Notes: a model not told the origin generated them from the letters alone. A DNA stretch of 64,000 bases from Segatella buccae ATCC 33574 (GCF_000184945.1 NZ_GL586311.1:1900598-1964597), one strand, 5' to 3'; numbered from the stretch's first letter, positions 17,731 through 27,788 are shown. Numbers and translations are program-made.

Positions 17731-19896
17731 ATGAAAGACTGTTTACGACTTTTAGTTTGCTCCGTCGCCTTTCTTCTTATAGGTGGCATCCACGCCCAAA
17801 CGGGCAAGTATGACCAGATGAGCCGTCATGCAAAGGAGATTATCGCCCGAATGACGGTCAGTGAGAAAATCTCGCAGTTGATGAATGAGAGTCCGGCCAT
17901 CGAGCATCTCGGTATCAAACCCTACGACTGGTGGAGTGAAGGTCTCCACGGTGTGGGGCGCGACGGGCGGGCCACGGTCTTTCCTCAGCCTATAGCCCTT
18001 GGTGCCACCTTTGACGAGGCACTTGTCAGGGAAATTGGTGATGCTGTGGCCACGGAGGGACGGGCGAAGTTTAACGTAGCCCGGAAACTGAAAAACTATT
18101 CTCGTAATGCCGGTCTCACGTTCTGGTCGCCCAATGTAAACATCTTTCGCGACCTGCGATGGGGCCGTGGCATGGAAACCTACGGTGAAGACCCGTTGCT
18201 TTCGGGTATGCTCGGCACGGCCTACGTGCGCGGTTTGCAGGGTGATGATGCCTTCTATCTCAAGACCGGAGCCTGCGCCAAGCACTACGCCGTACACTCC
18301 GGGCCGGAGGGCACCCGCCACGAAGCTGATATCCATCCCTCCCGGCGCGACCTCTTTGAGACCTATTTGCCACAGTTCAAGATGCTTGTGCAGCAGGGCC
18401 GGGTGGAGGCCGTCATGTCGGCTTACAACCGTGTCTACGGTGAGCCTTGTGGCGGAAGTAAATATCTGCTGACCGACATTCTGCGCAAGAGTTGGGGATT
18501 TAACGGGCACATCGTTTCCGACTGTGATGCCATCAACGACTTTTATGGTGGCCACCGCTATGTCAAGACACCCGAAGAAGCCTGTGCTGCTGCCATTAAG
18601 GCCGGTCTTAACGTGGAGTGCGGTCATACGTTCAAGGCCATGCAGGGAGCTCTCGACCAAGGGCTGCTCGCTGAGGCCGACCTCGACAGGGCTTTGTTTC
18701 CCCTGGTGATGACACGCCTCAAACTCGGCATTCTGGAGCCCGATTCGGCTTGTCCCTACAACAGCTACGATGAGAGCGAGATATGCAGTCCTGCCCACAC
18801 GGCCTTAGCCCTCCGCGCGGCCGACGAAGCCATGGTGCTCCTGAAGAACAACGGCATCCTGCCTCTCGACAAGAACATCCGCACGCTCTTTGTTGCCGGG
18901 CCCGGTGCGAGCGATGCTTTCTATCTCATGGGCAACTATTTCGGTTTGTCCAATCGCTACAGCACCTATTTGCAAGGCATTGTTTCACGTGTGAGTAGCG
19001 GCACGAGCGTCAATTTCCGTCCGGCTTTTATGCAGATCACCGAAGAACTCAACGATATGAATTGGGCTGTTAACGAAGCCTGCGCGGCTGAAGTGGCCAT
19101 CGTGGTGATGGGCAACAACGGTAACATGGAAGGCGAGGAGGGCGAGGCCATCGCCTCTGCCAGTCGTGGCGACCGTGTGGGCATCGGGCTTCCGGCCTCG
19201 CAGTTGAATTATCTCCGGCGCGTGAAGGCGAGGAAAGGAGGTCGGATAGTCGTTGTGCTCACAGGCGGAAGTCCCATCGACTTGCGCGAAATCTCCAAAT
19301 TGGCTGATGCTGTGGTCATGGCTTGGTATCCCGGGCAGGAGGGTGGGGAAGCCCTTGGCGACCTGCTTTTCGGGGATAAAAACTTCAGTGGTCGGCTTCC
19401 GATCACCTTCCCGGCTGATGTGGACAGCCTTCCTGCTTTTGACGATTATTCCATGAATGGGCGCACTTATAAATATATGTCGGGTAATGTGATGTACCCT
19501 TTCGGCTACGGGCTTTCCTACGGCCGTGTGACCTATACTGATGCCCGTGTAGTGGGCAGGATAAAGAAAGGCGAGCCGCTCGCTGTGGAGGTGGTGCTCA
19601 CCAACAACGGCGACCGCACGATAGATGAGGTGGCCCAAGCTTACATCGCTACTCCCACGGCCGGCAAAGGTTCACCGATGGCCTCGCTTGTCGGGTTTCG
19701 GCGCGTCAGCATCCCGCCCAAATCGTCTGTCAAGGCAGTTTTCAAGATTGTCCCCGAGCGGTTGATGACCGTCCAGAGCGACGGTTCTTCCAAACTGCTC
19801 AAGGGCAACTATACACTTACCATCGGCGGTGCAGCTCCCTGTGAACGCTCCGAAGCCCTCGGTGTGAGCAGCAGCAAAGTGCAGTTTAAACTCTAA
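17731..19896 (+). CDS. GH3 family beta-glycosidase (xylosidase/glucosidase type)
   Basis: The 721-aa protein has a signal peptide (about 1-22, ending IHAQ), so it acts in the periplasm or outside. The GH3 barrel shows YDWWSEGLHGVG, WGRGMETYGEDP, the substrate-binding CAKHYAVHSGP and the nucleophile Asp264 in HIVSDCDAI. The alpha/beta sandwich domain has NNGNMEGEEGE near 450, and a C-terminal fibronectin-III-like domain (about 610-715) ends the chain. SDCDAIND and the DWWSEGLHG start resemble beta-xylosidases, but the substrate is not certain. No SusCD pair is adjacent. Confidence 0.93.
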   Translation: MKDCLRLLVCSVAFLLIGGIHAQTGKYDQMSRHAKEIIARMTVSEKISQLMNESPAIEHLGIKPYDWWSEGLHGVGRDGRATVFPQPIALGATFDEALVREIGDAVATEGRAKFNVARKLKNYSRNAGLTFWSPNVNIFRDLRWGRGMETYGEDPLLSGMLGTAYVRGLQGDDAFYLKTGACAKHYAVHSGPEGTRHEADIHPSRRDLFETYLPQFKMLVQQGRVEAVMSAYNRVYGEPCGGSKYLLTDILRKSWGFNGHIVSDCDAINDFYGGHRYVKTPEEACAAAIKAGLNVECGHTFKAMQGALDQGLLAEADLDRALFPLVMTRLKLGILEPDSACPYNSYDESEICSPAHTALALRAADEAMVLLKNNGILPLDKNIRTLFVAGPGASDAFYLMGNYFGLSNRYSTYLQGIVSRVSSGTSVNFRPAFMQITEELNDMNWAVNEACAAEVAIVVMGNNGNMEGEEGEAIASASRGDRVGIGLPASQLNYLRRVKARKGGRIVVVLTGGSPIDLREISKLADAVVMAWYPGQEGGEALGDLLFGDKNFSGRLPITFPADVDSLPAFDDYSMNGRTYKYMSGNVMYPFGYGLSYGRVTYTDARVVGRIKKGEPLAVEVVLTNNGDRTIDEVAQAYIATPTAGKGSPMASLVGFRRVSIPPKSSVKAVFKIVPERLMTVQSDGSSKLLKGNYTLTIGGAAPCERSEALGVSSSKVQFKL

Positions 19897-19908
19897 ACCT
19901 ATTATAAT

Positions 19909-20364
19909 ATGATAGACTACATCACATCCAATCTCTGGCTCCTTTGGAGCATTCTCGTCTTTGTGTGCCTGATTCTCGAACTCAGTTCCGGCGACTTCTA
20001 CATCACTTGTTTCGCCATCGGCGGCTTGTTTGCCATTGTGAATGCTCTTTTAGGTATTCCCTTTTGGGCGCAGGTCATCGTCTGGGTCGTGTGCTCGCTG
20101 TTGAGTGTCAGGCTCATCCGCCCCCATTTGGTGAAACGGCTCCATCGGGGTGGCGAGCATCGGGTGAGCAATACCGATGCACTCATCGGTCGGGTGGGCA
20201 CCGTCATCGAGACCATCGAACCCGACGGCAGCGGTTATCTGAAAGTGGACGGTGACAACTGGAAGGCTGTCACTGACGAATCTCAAACTATCCGCCGGGG
20301 CGAGAAGGCCCGCATCGTGTCTCGCGAGAGCATCATTGTCAAAGTAGTGAGAGTGGAGGAATAA
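19909..20364 (+). CDS. Short NfeD-type membrane protein
   Basis: The 151-aa protein has three to four hydrophobic helices in its first 70 residues and a C-terminal OB-fold domain (IGRVGTVIETIEPDGSGYLKVDGDNWKAVTDE). This is the short, protease-less NfeD form, which usually partners an SPFH protein, here encoded 73 bp downstream. Such pairs organise membrane microdomains. The exact role is unknown. It starts 12 bp after the GH3 stop. Confidence 0.88.
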   Translation: MIDYITSNLWLLWSILVFVCLILELSSGDFYITCFAIGGLFAIVNALLGIPFWAQVIVWVVCSLLSVRLIRPHLVKRLHRGGEHRVSNTDALIGRVGTVIETIEPDGSGYLKVDGDNWKAVTDESQTIRRGEKARIVSRESIIVKVVRVEE

Positions 20365-20437
20365 TCCGTTGTTGTCTTTGACTTCCAAAAACGAGTTTTC
20401 AACACTTGATTTAATAACCTGTAAAAATAAAGAAAAC

Positions 20438-21391
20438 ATGGACATTTTAAGTTACGTGCTCATTGCACTGGTCGTCTTGGCACTCATCTTCGTCAAGAAG
20501 ACCGTAGTCATCATTCCGCAAAGCGAGACCAAGATCATCGAAAGGCTCGGTAAGTATTTCGCCACACTCAGTCCGGGCATCAACCTCATCATTCCGTTTA
20601 TCGACCGCCCCAAAGAGATGGTTACCATGCGGGCGGGCCGCTACGTGTATAGCAATACTATTGATTTGCGCGAACAGGTGTACGATTTCGATCGCCAAAA
20701 CGTAATCACGAAAGATAACATCCAGATGCAGATCAATGCCTTGCTTTATTTCCAGATTGTAGATCCATTCAAGGCTGTTTATGAAATCAACAATTTGCCA
20801 AACGCCATTGAAAAACTTACGCAGACCACCTTGCGTAACATCATTGGTGAAATGGAACTCGACCAGACACTTACCTCCCGCGACACCATCAACACCAAAC
20901 TGCGCGCTGTGCTCGACGATGCGACCAACAAGTGGGGCATTAAGGTGAACCGTGTGGAACTGCAAGACATCACTCCTCCGCAAAGTGTGCTTTCGGCCAT
21001 GGAGAAGCAGATGCAGGCCGAGCGTAACAAGCGTGCCACCATCCTCACGAGTGAAGGTGAGAAGCAAGCCGTCATCCTCCAGTCGGAGGGTGAGAAAGCC
21101 TCCACCATCAACCGTGCTGAGGCCAGCAAGCAGCAAGCCATCCTTCAGGCCGAAGGTGAGGCGCAGGCCCGCATACGCAAGGCTGAAGCTGAGGCTGTGG
21201 CCATTGAGAAAATCACCGAGGCTGTAGGCAAGAGCACCAATCCTGCCAACTATCTCCTTGCACAGAAATACATCCAGATGATGCAGGAGGTGGCACAAGG
21301 CGATCAGACCAAGATGGTCTATCTGCCCTATGAGGCTACCAACATGCTTGGAAGCATCGGTGGCATCAAGGAACTCTTCAAGGGAGAGTGA
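20438..21391 (+). CDS. SPFH/Band 7 domain protein (paraslipin, QmcA-like)
   Basis: The 317-aa protein has an N-terminal membrane hairpin or helix (2-20), the SPFH domain (about 24-190, with IIERLGKYFATLSPGINLIIPFIDRP) and an Ala/Glu-rich coiled coil (about 195-265) that drives oligomerisation. The start MDILSYVL is chosen because it places the membrane segment at the N-terminus. A longer reading adds 23 polar residues. Together with the NfeD gene it forms the classical SPFH/NfeD membrane pair. Confidence 0.92.
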   Translation: MDILSYVLIALVVLALIFVKKTVVIIPQSETKIIERLGKYFATLSPGINLIIPFIDRPKEMVTMRAGRYVYSNTIDLREQVYDFDRQNVITKDNIQMQINALLYFQIVDPFKAVYEINNLPNAIEKLTQTTLRNIIGEMELDQTLTSRDTINTKLRAVLDDATNKWGIKVNRVELQDITPPQSVLSAMEKQMQAERNKRATILTSEGEKQAVILQSEGEKASTINRAEASKQQAILQAEGEAQARIRKAEAEAVAIEKITEAVGKSTNPANYLLAQKYIQMMQEVAQGDQTKMVYLPYEATNMLGSIGGIKELFKGE

Positions 21392-21451
21392 CCTGTGTCA
21401 TGCCTGCTGTGTGGGAGGCTTTATAGATGTGCCAGGATGTTTTTTTCTACA

Positions 21452-21584
21452 TTTGCATTTGGCCGTAAATATTTGTGTTTTTGCATTAGCAAGGGAAGTG
21501 CATGGGCGCTTCCCTTTTTTGTTTTCCAATCCACTAAAAGACCCACAGAGGGTGTGCCAAAGTTCTTGCTTTTGACACATCCTC
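21452..21584 (+). ncRNA. Candidate small structured RNA, copy B
   Basis: TTTG (21452-21455) and TGTTTTTG (21476-21483) are separated by 20 bp; the second box has one mismatch to consensus. Then ATTAGC, an 11-bp hairpin (21491-21501 with 21506-21516, one G-T wobble), six T residues, a linker ending CCAATCC, and a second hairpin (21548-21556 with 21576-21584, one wobble, plus an inner CAAAG/CTTTTG helix). The order of parts equals copies A and C while the stem bases differ, so pairing rather than sequence is kept. The rest of the gap to 21788 holds only the lysS promoter. Confidence 0.5.
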
Positions 21585-21745
21585 TTGCCAACGTATAAAA
21601 GAGCGAAATGTAAATTGTGAGCGAAAGTTCTTTACATGAGGAAAAAACACGATCAACAGTGCAGAACATGCAAAGTTTTGCGCAAAGTGGATGCAAGAGT
21701 AATGATAAAAATACTAAAATAGTAGGCCACTTCAATGTTTTTTCT

Positions 21746-21753
21746 TAACTTTG
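21746..21753 (+). promoter_or_regulatory. -7 box for lysS
   Basis: TAACTTTG followed by C matches TAnnTTTG, 35 bp before the chosen lysS ATG. It also overlaps the first codons of a longer reading of lysS, which supports the shorter start. Confidence 0.6.
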
Positions 21754-21788
21754 CAATCAGATTAAAGAATATATTCGAGTATAATTAT

Positions 21789-23543
21789 ATGAATGTTTTA
21801 GAACTTAGCGAACAAGAGATTGTTCGCCGCCAAAGTCTTCAGGAGCTGCGCGCAATGGGTATCGACCCATATCCGGCAGCAGAGTTTCCCACAGACGCTT
21901 TCTCCACCGACATCAGAGACTGCTTCAAGGACGAAGACAAACCGCGCGAAGTGGTCATTGCCGGTCGACTGATGGGTCGCCGGGTGATGGGCAAGGCCTC
22001 GTTTGCCGAGCTTCAGGATAGCAAGGGCCGTATTCAAGTGTACATAGCCCGCGACGAAATCTGTCCGGAAGAGAATAAGGATTTATATAATAAAGTATTC
22101 AAGAAACTGCTGGACATCGGCGACTTCATCGGTGTGAAAGGCTTTGTCTTCCGCACCCAGACGGGCGAAATCAGCGTACATGCCAAGAGCCTCACACTGC
22201 TCTCGAAGAGCCTGAAACCGCTGCCGGTGGTGAAATATAAAGATGGCGTGGCCTACGACAAGTTTGACGATCCAGAGATGCGGGCCCGTCAGCGCTATGT
22301 AGACCTCGTGGTGAATGAAGGGGTGAAGGACACCTTCCTCAAGCGTGCCACCGTGTTGCGCACCATGCGTCGCTTCTTCGACGAGGCCGGCTACACGGAG
22401 GTGGAGACCCCGACGCTGCAAAGCATAGCCGGGGGAGCCAGTGCCCGCCCGTTTATCACCCATTTCAATGCACTCAACGTGGATATGTACATGCGCATCG
22501 CCACCGAACTCTACCTGAAACGGCTCATTGTGGGCGGTTTTGAGGGCGTCTACGAAATAGGCAAGAACTTCCGCAATGAGGGTATGGATAAATACCACAA
22601 CCCGGAATTCACCTGCATGGAACTCTACGTGCAGTACAAGGACTACAACTGGATGATGGCGTTTACGGAGCGCCTGCTCGAAACCATCTGCACAGCCGTA
22701 AACGGTACGACCGAAGTGAAGAACGGTGACAACGTGATCTCGTTTAAAGCACCGTTCCGCCGGTTGCCCATTCTGGAGGCCATCAAGGAGAAAACGGGCT
22801 TCGACCTCTCGGAAAGAAGCGAGGAGGAAATCCGCAAGATAGCCACGGAAGACCTGAAAATGGAAACTATCGATGAGAGTTTCGGCAAGGGAAAACTCAT
22901 TGACGAGATATTCGGCGAGTTCTGCGAAGGGTCGTTCATACAGCCCACTTTCATCATCGACTATCCGGTGGAGATGTCTCCGCTGACAAAGATGCACCGC
23001 TCCAAACCCGGACTGACCGAGCGTTTCGAACTGATGGTGAACGGCAAGGAACTGGCCAATGCCTATTCCGAACTCAACGACCCCATCGATCAGGAGGAGC
23101 GGTTCAAGGAACAAATGCAATTGGCCGACAAGGGAGATGACGAGGCCATGATCATCGACCAAGACTTCCTGCGCGCCTTGCAGTATGGTATGCCTCCGAC
23201 ATCGGGCATCGGCATCGGTATCGACCGCCTGTGCATGCTCATGATAGGCAAGGAGAACATTCAGGAAATCATGCTTTTCCCACAGATGAAGCCCGAGGCC
23301 AAAATGCCACAAAGCAGCATCAAGGAGTGGGCAGAGCTTGGAGTGCCCGAAGAGTGGGTCTACGTGCTGCGCAAGGCAGGTTTCAACCTCATCTCGGACA
23401 TACGCGACCAGAAGGCTCAAGGGCTGCAACAGAAGCTCGGGGAAATCGTGAAGAAATACAAACTCGACTACGAGAAGCCCACTGTAGAGCAGTTCCAACA
23501 GTGGATAGACAAGGCGGCAGCCACATCCGACTGTGCCGACTGA
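21789..23543 (+). CDS. lysS: Lysyl-tRNA synthetase, class II
   Basis: The 584-aa class II synthetase has an anticodon-binding OB fold (about 50-150, with VVIAGRLMGRRVMGKASFAEL) and a catalytic core: motif 1 (FDEAGYTEVETP), motif 2 (FRNEGMDKYHNPEFTCMELY) and motif 3 (GIGIGIDRLCML). A C-terminal extension of about 80 residues after motif 3 is typical of Bacteroidota. ATG 21789 fits the promoter and the family N-terminus. It is followed 87 bp later by gpsA. Confidence 0.97.
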   Translation: MNVLELSEQEIVRRQSLQELRAMGIDPYPAAEFPTDAFSTDIRDCFKDEDKPREVVIAGRLMGRRVMGKASFAELQDSKGRIQVYIARDEICPEENKDLYNKVFKKLLDIGDFIGVKGFVFRTQTGEISVHAKSLTLLSKSLKPLPVVKYKDGVAYDKFDDPEMRARQRYVDLVVNEGVKDTFLKRATVLRTMRRFFDEAGYTEVETPTLQSIAGGASARPFITHFNALNVDMYMRIATELYLKRLIVGGFEGVYEIGKNFRNEGMDKYHNPEFTCMELYVQYKDYNWMMAFTERLLETICTAVNGTTEVKNGDNVISFKAPFRRLPILEAIKEKTGFDLSERSEEEIRKIATEDLKMETIDESFGKGKLIDEIFGEFCEGSFIQPTFIIDYPVEMSPLTKMHRSKPGLTERFELMVNGKELANAYSELNDPIDQEERFKEQMQLADKGDDEAMIIDQDFLRALQYGMPPTSGIGIGIDRLCMLMIGKENIQEIMLFPQMKPEAKMPQSSIKEWAELGVPEEWVYVLRKAGFNLISDIRDQKAQGLQQKLGEIVKKYKLDYEKPTVEQFQQWIDKAAATSDCAD

Positions 23544-23630
23544 AGAGTCGCTAACGCATATCATCCAACATGAATCCCGACATCCGCATGGCACGGGCCT
23601 TGCCGGAGCATCACGGGAGAGGCTGTATAT

Positions 23631-24629
23631 ATGTATAATATAGGTAAGGTAGCAATCATCGGCGGAGGTTCGTGGGCCACGGCCATAGCCAAGATTGTGG
23701 TGGGTCACACCCATCACATTGGATGGTATATGCGGCGTGACGACCGCATCGAAGACTTCCGGCGCTTGGGGCACAACCCGGCCTACCTGATGAGTGCGCG
23801 CTTCAACGTGGATGAAATCTTCTTTTCGAGCGATCTCAACAAGATAGTGGAAGCCTACGACACACTCGTGTTCGTCACCCCTTCTCCTTATCTGAAAAAT
23901 CATTTGAAGAAACTCAAGACACGCATCCGCGACAAGTTCATCATCACGGCCATCAAAGGCATCGTCCCCGATGACAACCTCGTGTGTTCGGAGTATTTCC
24001 ATCAGGTCTACGATGTGCCCTATGACAACTTGTCTTGCATCGGCGGACCTTCACATGCTGAAGAAGTGGCACTCGAGAGGTTAAGCTATCTTACAGTGGG
24101 CTGTGCCGACTTGGAGAAAGCCAAGGCTTTCGCCGACAACTGCCTGTCGAGCGACTACATCAAGACCAAGACCTCCTCAGATGTCGTGGGCATTGAATAC
24201 TCCTCGGTGCTGAAGAATGTTTACGCCATCGCTGCCGGCATTTGCGGCGGTCTGAAATACGGTGACAACTTTCAGGCTGTGCTCATGTCGAATGCCGTGC
24301 AGGAGATGCACCGCTTTCTGAAAGCCGTCCACCCCATAGAGCGCAGCATGTACGACTCGGTGTATCTGGGCGACCTGCTCGTCACGGGCTATTCCAACTT
24401 CTCGCGCAACCGTACTTTCGGTACGATGATCGGGAAAGGCTACTCCGTCAAGAGCGCGCAGATTGAGATGGAAATGATTGCCGAAGGCTATTTCGGCACG
24501 AAGTGCATGAAGGAAATCAACCGCCATCTGCATGTCAACATGCCCATCCTCGATGCCGTGTACAACATACTCTACGAGCGCATCAATCCCCAGATCGAAA
24601 TCAAACTGTTAACAGATTCGTTCAGATAG
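23631..24629 (+). CDS. gpsA: NAD(P)-dependent glycerol-3-phosphate dehydrogenase
   Basis: The 332-aa enzyme reduces dihydroxyacetone phosphate to sn-glycerol 3-phosphate, the backbone for phospholipids. The Rossmann motif is IIGGGSWATAIAK (9-21); the catalytic and substrate region includes CIGGPSHAEEVA and SSVLKNVYAIAAGICGG with the conserved lysine. The C-terminus has SYFGT-like AEGYFGTKCMKEI. It lies between lysS and pgi, and the set looks like a housekeeping string. Confidence 0.95.
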   Translation: MYNIGKVAIIGGGSWATAIAKIVVGHTHHIGWYMRRDDRIEDFRRLGHNPAYLMSARFNVDEIFFSSDLNKIVEAYDTLVFVTPSPYLKNHLKKLKTRIRDKFIITAIKGIVPDDNLVCSEYFHQVYDVPYDNLSCIGGPSHAEEVALERLSYLTVGCADLEKAKAFADNCLSSDYIKTKTSSDVVGIEYSSVLKNVYAIAAGICGGLKYGDNFQAVLMSNAVQEMHRFLKAVHPIERSMYDSVYLGDLLVTGYSNFSRNRTFGTMIGKGYSVKSAQIEMEMIAEGYFGTKCMKEINRHLHVNMPILDAVYNILYERINPQIEIKLLTDSFR

Positions 24630-24730
24630 GAGTAGAAGGAATGGTCGGGAGTTGAAGACATCAGTTTCATACGGAGGAATCAATAACAATTATCAATAAA
24701 CGGGAGCAGGAACAAGAGCTGTCAAGGTGT

Positions 24731-24775
24731 GTTAAACATTAACGACTTTAACTACCCTAACTTCTTTAACTCCCA
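24731..24775 (+). repeat. Pyrimidine-rich TTTAACT short repeats upstream of pgi
   Basis: The stretch before pgi repeats related units TTAACGACTTTAAC, TACCCTAACTTC and TTTAACTCCC. It is degenerate and 16-60 bp from the pgi start. I know of similar runs in other Prevotella intergenic regions, from memory only. It may be a slipped-strand repeat or a leader element. Confidence 0.35.
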
Positions 24776-24791
24776 AAACTAACAATCAGAT

Positions 24792-26150
24792 ATGAAAAGT
24801 ATCAACTTAGACATTACAAAGGCTGCACAATTCCTTTCAGAAGATGCAGTGAAGGCTTACGAGCCCAAGGTGAAAGTTGCCCAAGAAGCTCTTGAGGCCG
24901 GCACTTGTCCGGGCAACGACTTTTTGGGATGGCTTCATCTTCCCTCATCCATCACTCCCGCTTTCCTTGACGAAGTGCAGGCCGTAGCCAACACGCTCCG
25001 CGAGAAGTGCGAAGTGGTGGTAGTGGCCGGCATCGGAGGTTCCTATCTCGGTGCCCGTGCCGTGATTGAAGCACTCGGCAACTCGTTTGCCTGGCTCATC
25101 AACGACAAGAAAAACCCGACAATCATGTTTGCGGGCAACAATATCGGTGAGGACTATCTCTTTGAACTGACAGAATATTTGAAAGACAAAAAGTTCGGTG
25201 TTATCAACATCAGCAAGTCGGGAACCACCACCGAGACTGCCCTCACATTCCGTTTGCTTAAAAAACAGTGCGAGGCACAAATGGGCAAAGAGGTAGCCAA
25301 AGACGTGATTGTGGCCGTGACCGATGCCAAGAAGGGGGCTGCCCGCACCTGCGCCGACAAGGAAGGCTACAAGAGTTTCATCATCCCCGACAATGTGGGA
25401 GGCCGTTTCTCCGTGCTCACGCCGGTAGGTCTGCTACCCATTGCCTGCGCTGGCTTCGATATCAAGGCCCTCGTACAGGGAGCCGCAGACATGGAGAAAG
25501 CCACGGGTAAGGATGTACCGTTCGAACAGAACCTCGCAGCACAATATGCAGCTGTACGCAACGGGCTCTACAATGAGGCCGGCAAGAAAATTGAAATCAT
25601 GGTCAACTTCCAGCCAAAACTCCATTTTATAGCTGAATGGTGGAAACAACTCTATGGCGAGAGTGAGGGCAAGGACGGTAAGGGCATTTTCCCTGCATCC
25701 TGTGACTTCACTACCGACTTGCACTCCATGGGCCAGTGGATTCAGGACGGTGAACGCTCCATCTTTGAGACTGTCATCTCTGTAGAGCAGCCTAACAAGA
25801 AATTGCTCTTCCCTCACGACAACGAGAACCTCGACGGACTCAATTTCCTCGAAGGCAAGCGCGTGGACGAGGTGAATAAGATGGCCGAACTGGGCACTCG
25901 TCTGGCCCATGTGGACGGTGGTGTGCCTAACATCCGCATTAGCGTTCCAGAGCTCAACGAGTATTATATCGGCCAACTCATCTATTTCTTCGAGATAGCT
26001 TGTGGCATCAGCGGCAACGTTTTGGGTGTCAACCCGTTCAACCAGCCGGGTGTGGAGGCTTACAAGAAAAATATGTTTGCACTACTCAACAAGCCCGGTT
26101 ATGAGGCCGAGAGCAAGGCCATTCAGGAAAGACTGGCCCAAGAGGCATAA
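24792..26150 (+). CDS. pgi: Glucose-6-phosphate isomerase
   Basis: The 452-aa cytosolic enzyme interconverts glucose 6-phosphate and fructose 6-phosphate. The two sugar-isomerase domains are visible: [20 protein letters not shown] (about 75-94) and the phosphate-binding [10 protein letters not shown]; then [16 protein letters not shown], and the late region [14 protein letters not shown] with the active-site Lys. The length is that of short bacterial Pgi. A HAD phosphatase gene starts 3 bp after its stop. Confidence 0.97.
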   Translation: MKSINLDITKAAQFLSEDAVKAYEPKVKVAQEALEAGTCPGNDFLGWLHLPSSITPAFLDEVQAVANTLREKCEVVVVAGIGGSYLGARAVIEALGNSFAWLINDKKNPTIMFAGNNIGEDYLFELTEYLKDKKFGVINISKSGTTTETALTFRLLKKQCEAQMGKEVAKDVIVAVTDAKKGAARTCADKEGYKSFIIPDNVGGRFSVLTPVGLLPIACAGFDIKALVQGAADMEKATGKDVPFEQNLAAQYAAVRNGLYNEAGKKIEIMVNFQPKLHFIAEWWKQLYGESEGKDGKGIFPASCDFTTDLHSMGQWIQDGERSIFETVISVEQPNKKLLFPHDNENLDGLNFLEGKRVDEVNKMAELGTRLAHVDGGVPNIRISVPELNEYYIGQLIYFFEIACGISGNVLGVNPFNQPGVEAYKKNMFALLNKPGYEAESKAIQERLAQEA

Positions 26151-26153
26151 AAA

Positions 26154-26909
26154 ATGATAGAACAGAAAATCAAGGAATACTTGAAAAAAAACGGCTTTGG
26201 GCACTTTTGTCCCAAGGCCGTGCTTTTTGATATGGACGGTGTGCTCTACGACAGTATGCCCAACCATGCCGTGGCTTGGCAACGATCGATGGCCGGATTC
26301 GGTATCAAGATGACGGCTGCAGATGCTTACGCCACCGAAGGAGCGCGAGGAATAGACACCATAAGACTATTTGTGAAACAGCAAAAAGGCGAAGGCATCA
26401 CATTAGAAGAAGCACAGAGAATGTATGATGAAAAGTCACGCCTCTTCCATGAGATGCCCACACCTCCCATCTTTCCGGGGGTCATTGACCTGATGAAGAA
26501 GATCAAGGCGAGCGGTATGCAAGTGGGTGTGGTCACGGGGAGCGGCCAGCGACCGCTCATTCAGCGACTGTTGAATGATTTCGGCGAGTTTATAGACGAA
26601 CGACATATCACCACAGCCTACGATGTGGAGCAGGGAAAGCCCTTTCCTGATCCCTATCTCATAGGGTTAAAGAAAGCAGGTGGGCTGCAACCGTGGGAAA
26701 GTATCGTGGTAGAGAACGCCCCTTTGGGTGTGCGGGCCGGTGTGGCGGCAAAATGTTTTACGGTGGCTGTGAACAGCGGACCACTACCTGACAAGGCGTT
26801 AGCCGACGAGGGTGCCGACCTTATCTATCAAAATATGATGCAACTCTGTGCTGACTGGGCAGAACTGACAAACCAGCCGAATGATACAGAGGAGTTAACA
26901 AAAGTATAA
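26154..26909 (+). CDS. HAD superfamily phosphatase, beta-phosphoglucomutase-like
   Basis: The 251-aa protein has the HAD motif I DMDGVLYDS (Asp26 nucleophile, Asp28 acid), a helical cap that starts PNHAVAWQRSMAGFGI, motif II VVTGSG and motif III with Lys in GKPFPDPYLIGLKKAG, then VENAPLGVRAGVAA. This is the PGMB/phosphonatase-like subclass that acts on phosphosugars or 2-phosphoglycolate. The direct coupling to pgi (3 bp) suggests sugar-phosphate salvage or detoxification, which is inference. Confidence 0.88.
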   Translation: MIEQKIKEYLKKNGFGHFCPKAVLFDMDGVLYDSMPNHAVAWQRSMAGFGIKMTAADAYATEGARGIDTIRLFVKQQKGEGITLEEAQRMYDEKSRLFHEMPTPPIFPGVIDLMKKIKASGMQVGVVTGSGQRPLIQRLLNDFGEFIDERHITTAYDVEQGKPFPDPYLIGLKKAGGLQPWESIVVENAPLGVRAGVAAKCFTVAVNSGPLPDKALADEGADLIYQNMMQLCADWAELTNQPNDTEELTKV

Positions 26910-26936
26910 AATATCTGAAATAACACTCAACAGCAA

Positions 26937-27788
26937 ATGAAAACGGGGCTTATCATGGAAGGCGGTGCATTGCGTGCTTTGTTCTCTGCGGGTGTCATTG
27001 ATGTGATGATGGAGCATCATCTCAAGTTTGACGGTCTCATAGGTGTGTCTGCCGGTGCCGCTTTCGGATGCAATTATAAATCGAATCAGGCTGGACGCGC
27101 CATCCGTTACAACAAGCGATTTGCCCATGATACGCGCTATTGCAGCGTGCGGACATTGCTCAAGACGGGCGACATCTTTGGTGGGGAGTTTTGCTATCAC
27201 ACACTTCCCGAACAGCTTGATATCTTCGACCAAGACACTTTTGAAACCAACCCAATGGAGTTTGTAGTCGTCTGCACTGACGTGGAGACAGGACAAGCTG
27301 TTTACAAACGCATTGACAAATGCGGACACGATACCTACGAATGGATCAGAGCTTCGGCCTCCATGCCACTGGTCTCTAAAATCGTGGAAGTGGAAGGCTG
27401 CAAGTTGCTCGACGGTGGCATTGCCGACTCCATTCCCCTAGCCTATTTCCAACAGCAGGGTTATCGCCGTAATGTCGTGGTACTCACCCAACCGGAGGGT
27501 TATGTCAAGCAACCCAACTCGCTGATGCCCCTCATGAGGCTCAGCTTGCAACGATACCCCAAGATGGTGAAGGCCATCGCAGACCGCCACATCATGTACA
27601 ACAGGGAGGTGGAATATGTGAAAGAAGAGGAGCTGAAAGGCGACACGCTCGTCATCCGCCCCAAGAAAAAACTGCCCATCAATCATCTTTCACACGACGA
27701 AGCGAAAATGGAAGCCTGCTATCAGGCCGGGCGTGAAGTGACTCTCAACATGTTCGATGAGCTTAAAGCATTTCTTGACAATAAATGA
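26937..27788 (+). CDS. Patatin-like phospholipase family protein
   Basis: The 283-aa protein has the Gly-rich oxyanion motif EGGALRALFSAG (8-19), the nucleophile elbow GVSAG (Ser38) and the catalytic Asp159 in LLDGGIADSIP, a complete Ser-Asp dyad. There is no signal peptide, so it is probably cytosolic or peripheral at the inner membrane, like the YjjU/RssA group. It ends the plus-strand string that begins at lysS. Confidence 0.9.
   Translation: MKTGLIMEGGALRALFSAGVIDVMMEHHLKFDGLIGVSAGAAFGCNYKSNQAGRAIRYNKRFAHDTRYCSVRTLLKTGDIFGGEFCYHTLPEQLDIFDQDTFETNPMEFVVVCTDVETGQAVYKRIDKCGHDTYEWIRASASMPLVSKIVEVEGCKLLDGGIADSIPLAYFQQQGYRRNVVVLTQPEGYVKQPNSLMPLMRLSLQRYPKMVKAIADRHIMYNREVEYVKEEELKGDTLVIRPKKKLPINHLSHDEAKMEACYQAGREVTLNMFDELKAFLDNK

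Noticed and set aside
22083..24002. 639-codon frame antisense to lysS and gpsA
   Set aside because: It spans two well-identified genes and their gap and has no recognisable domain.
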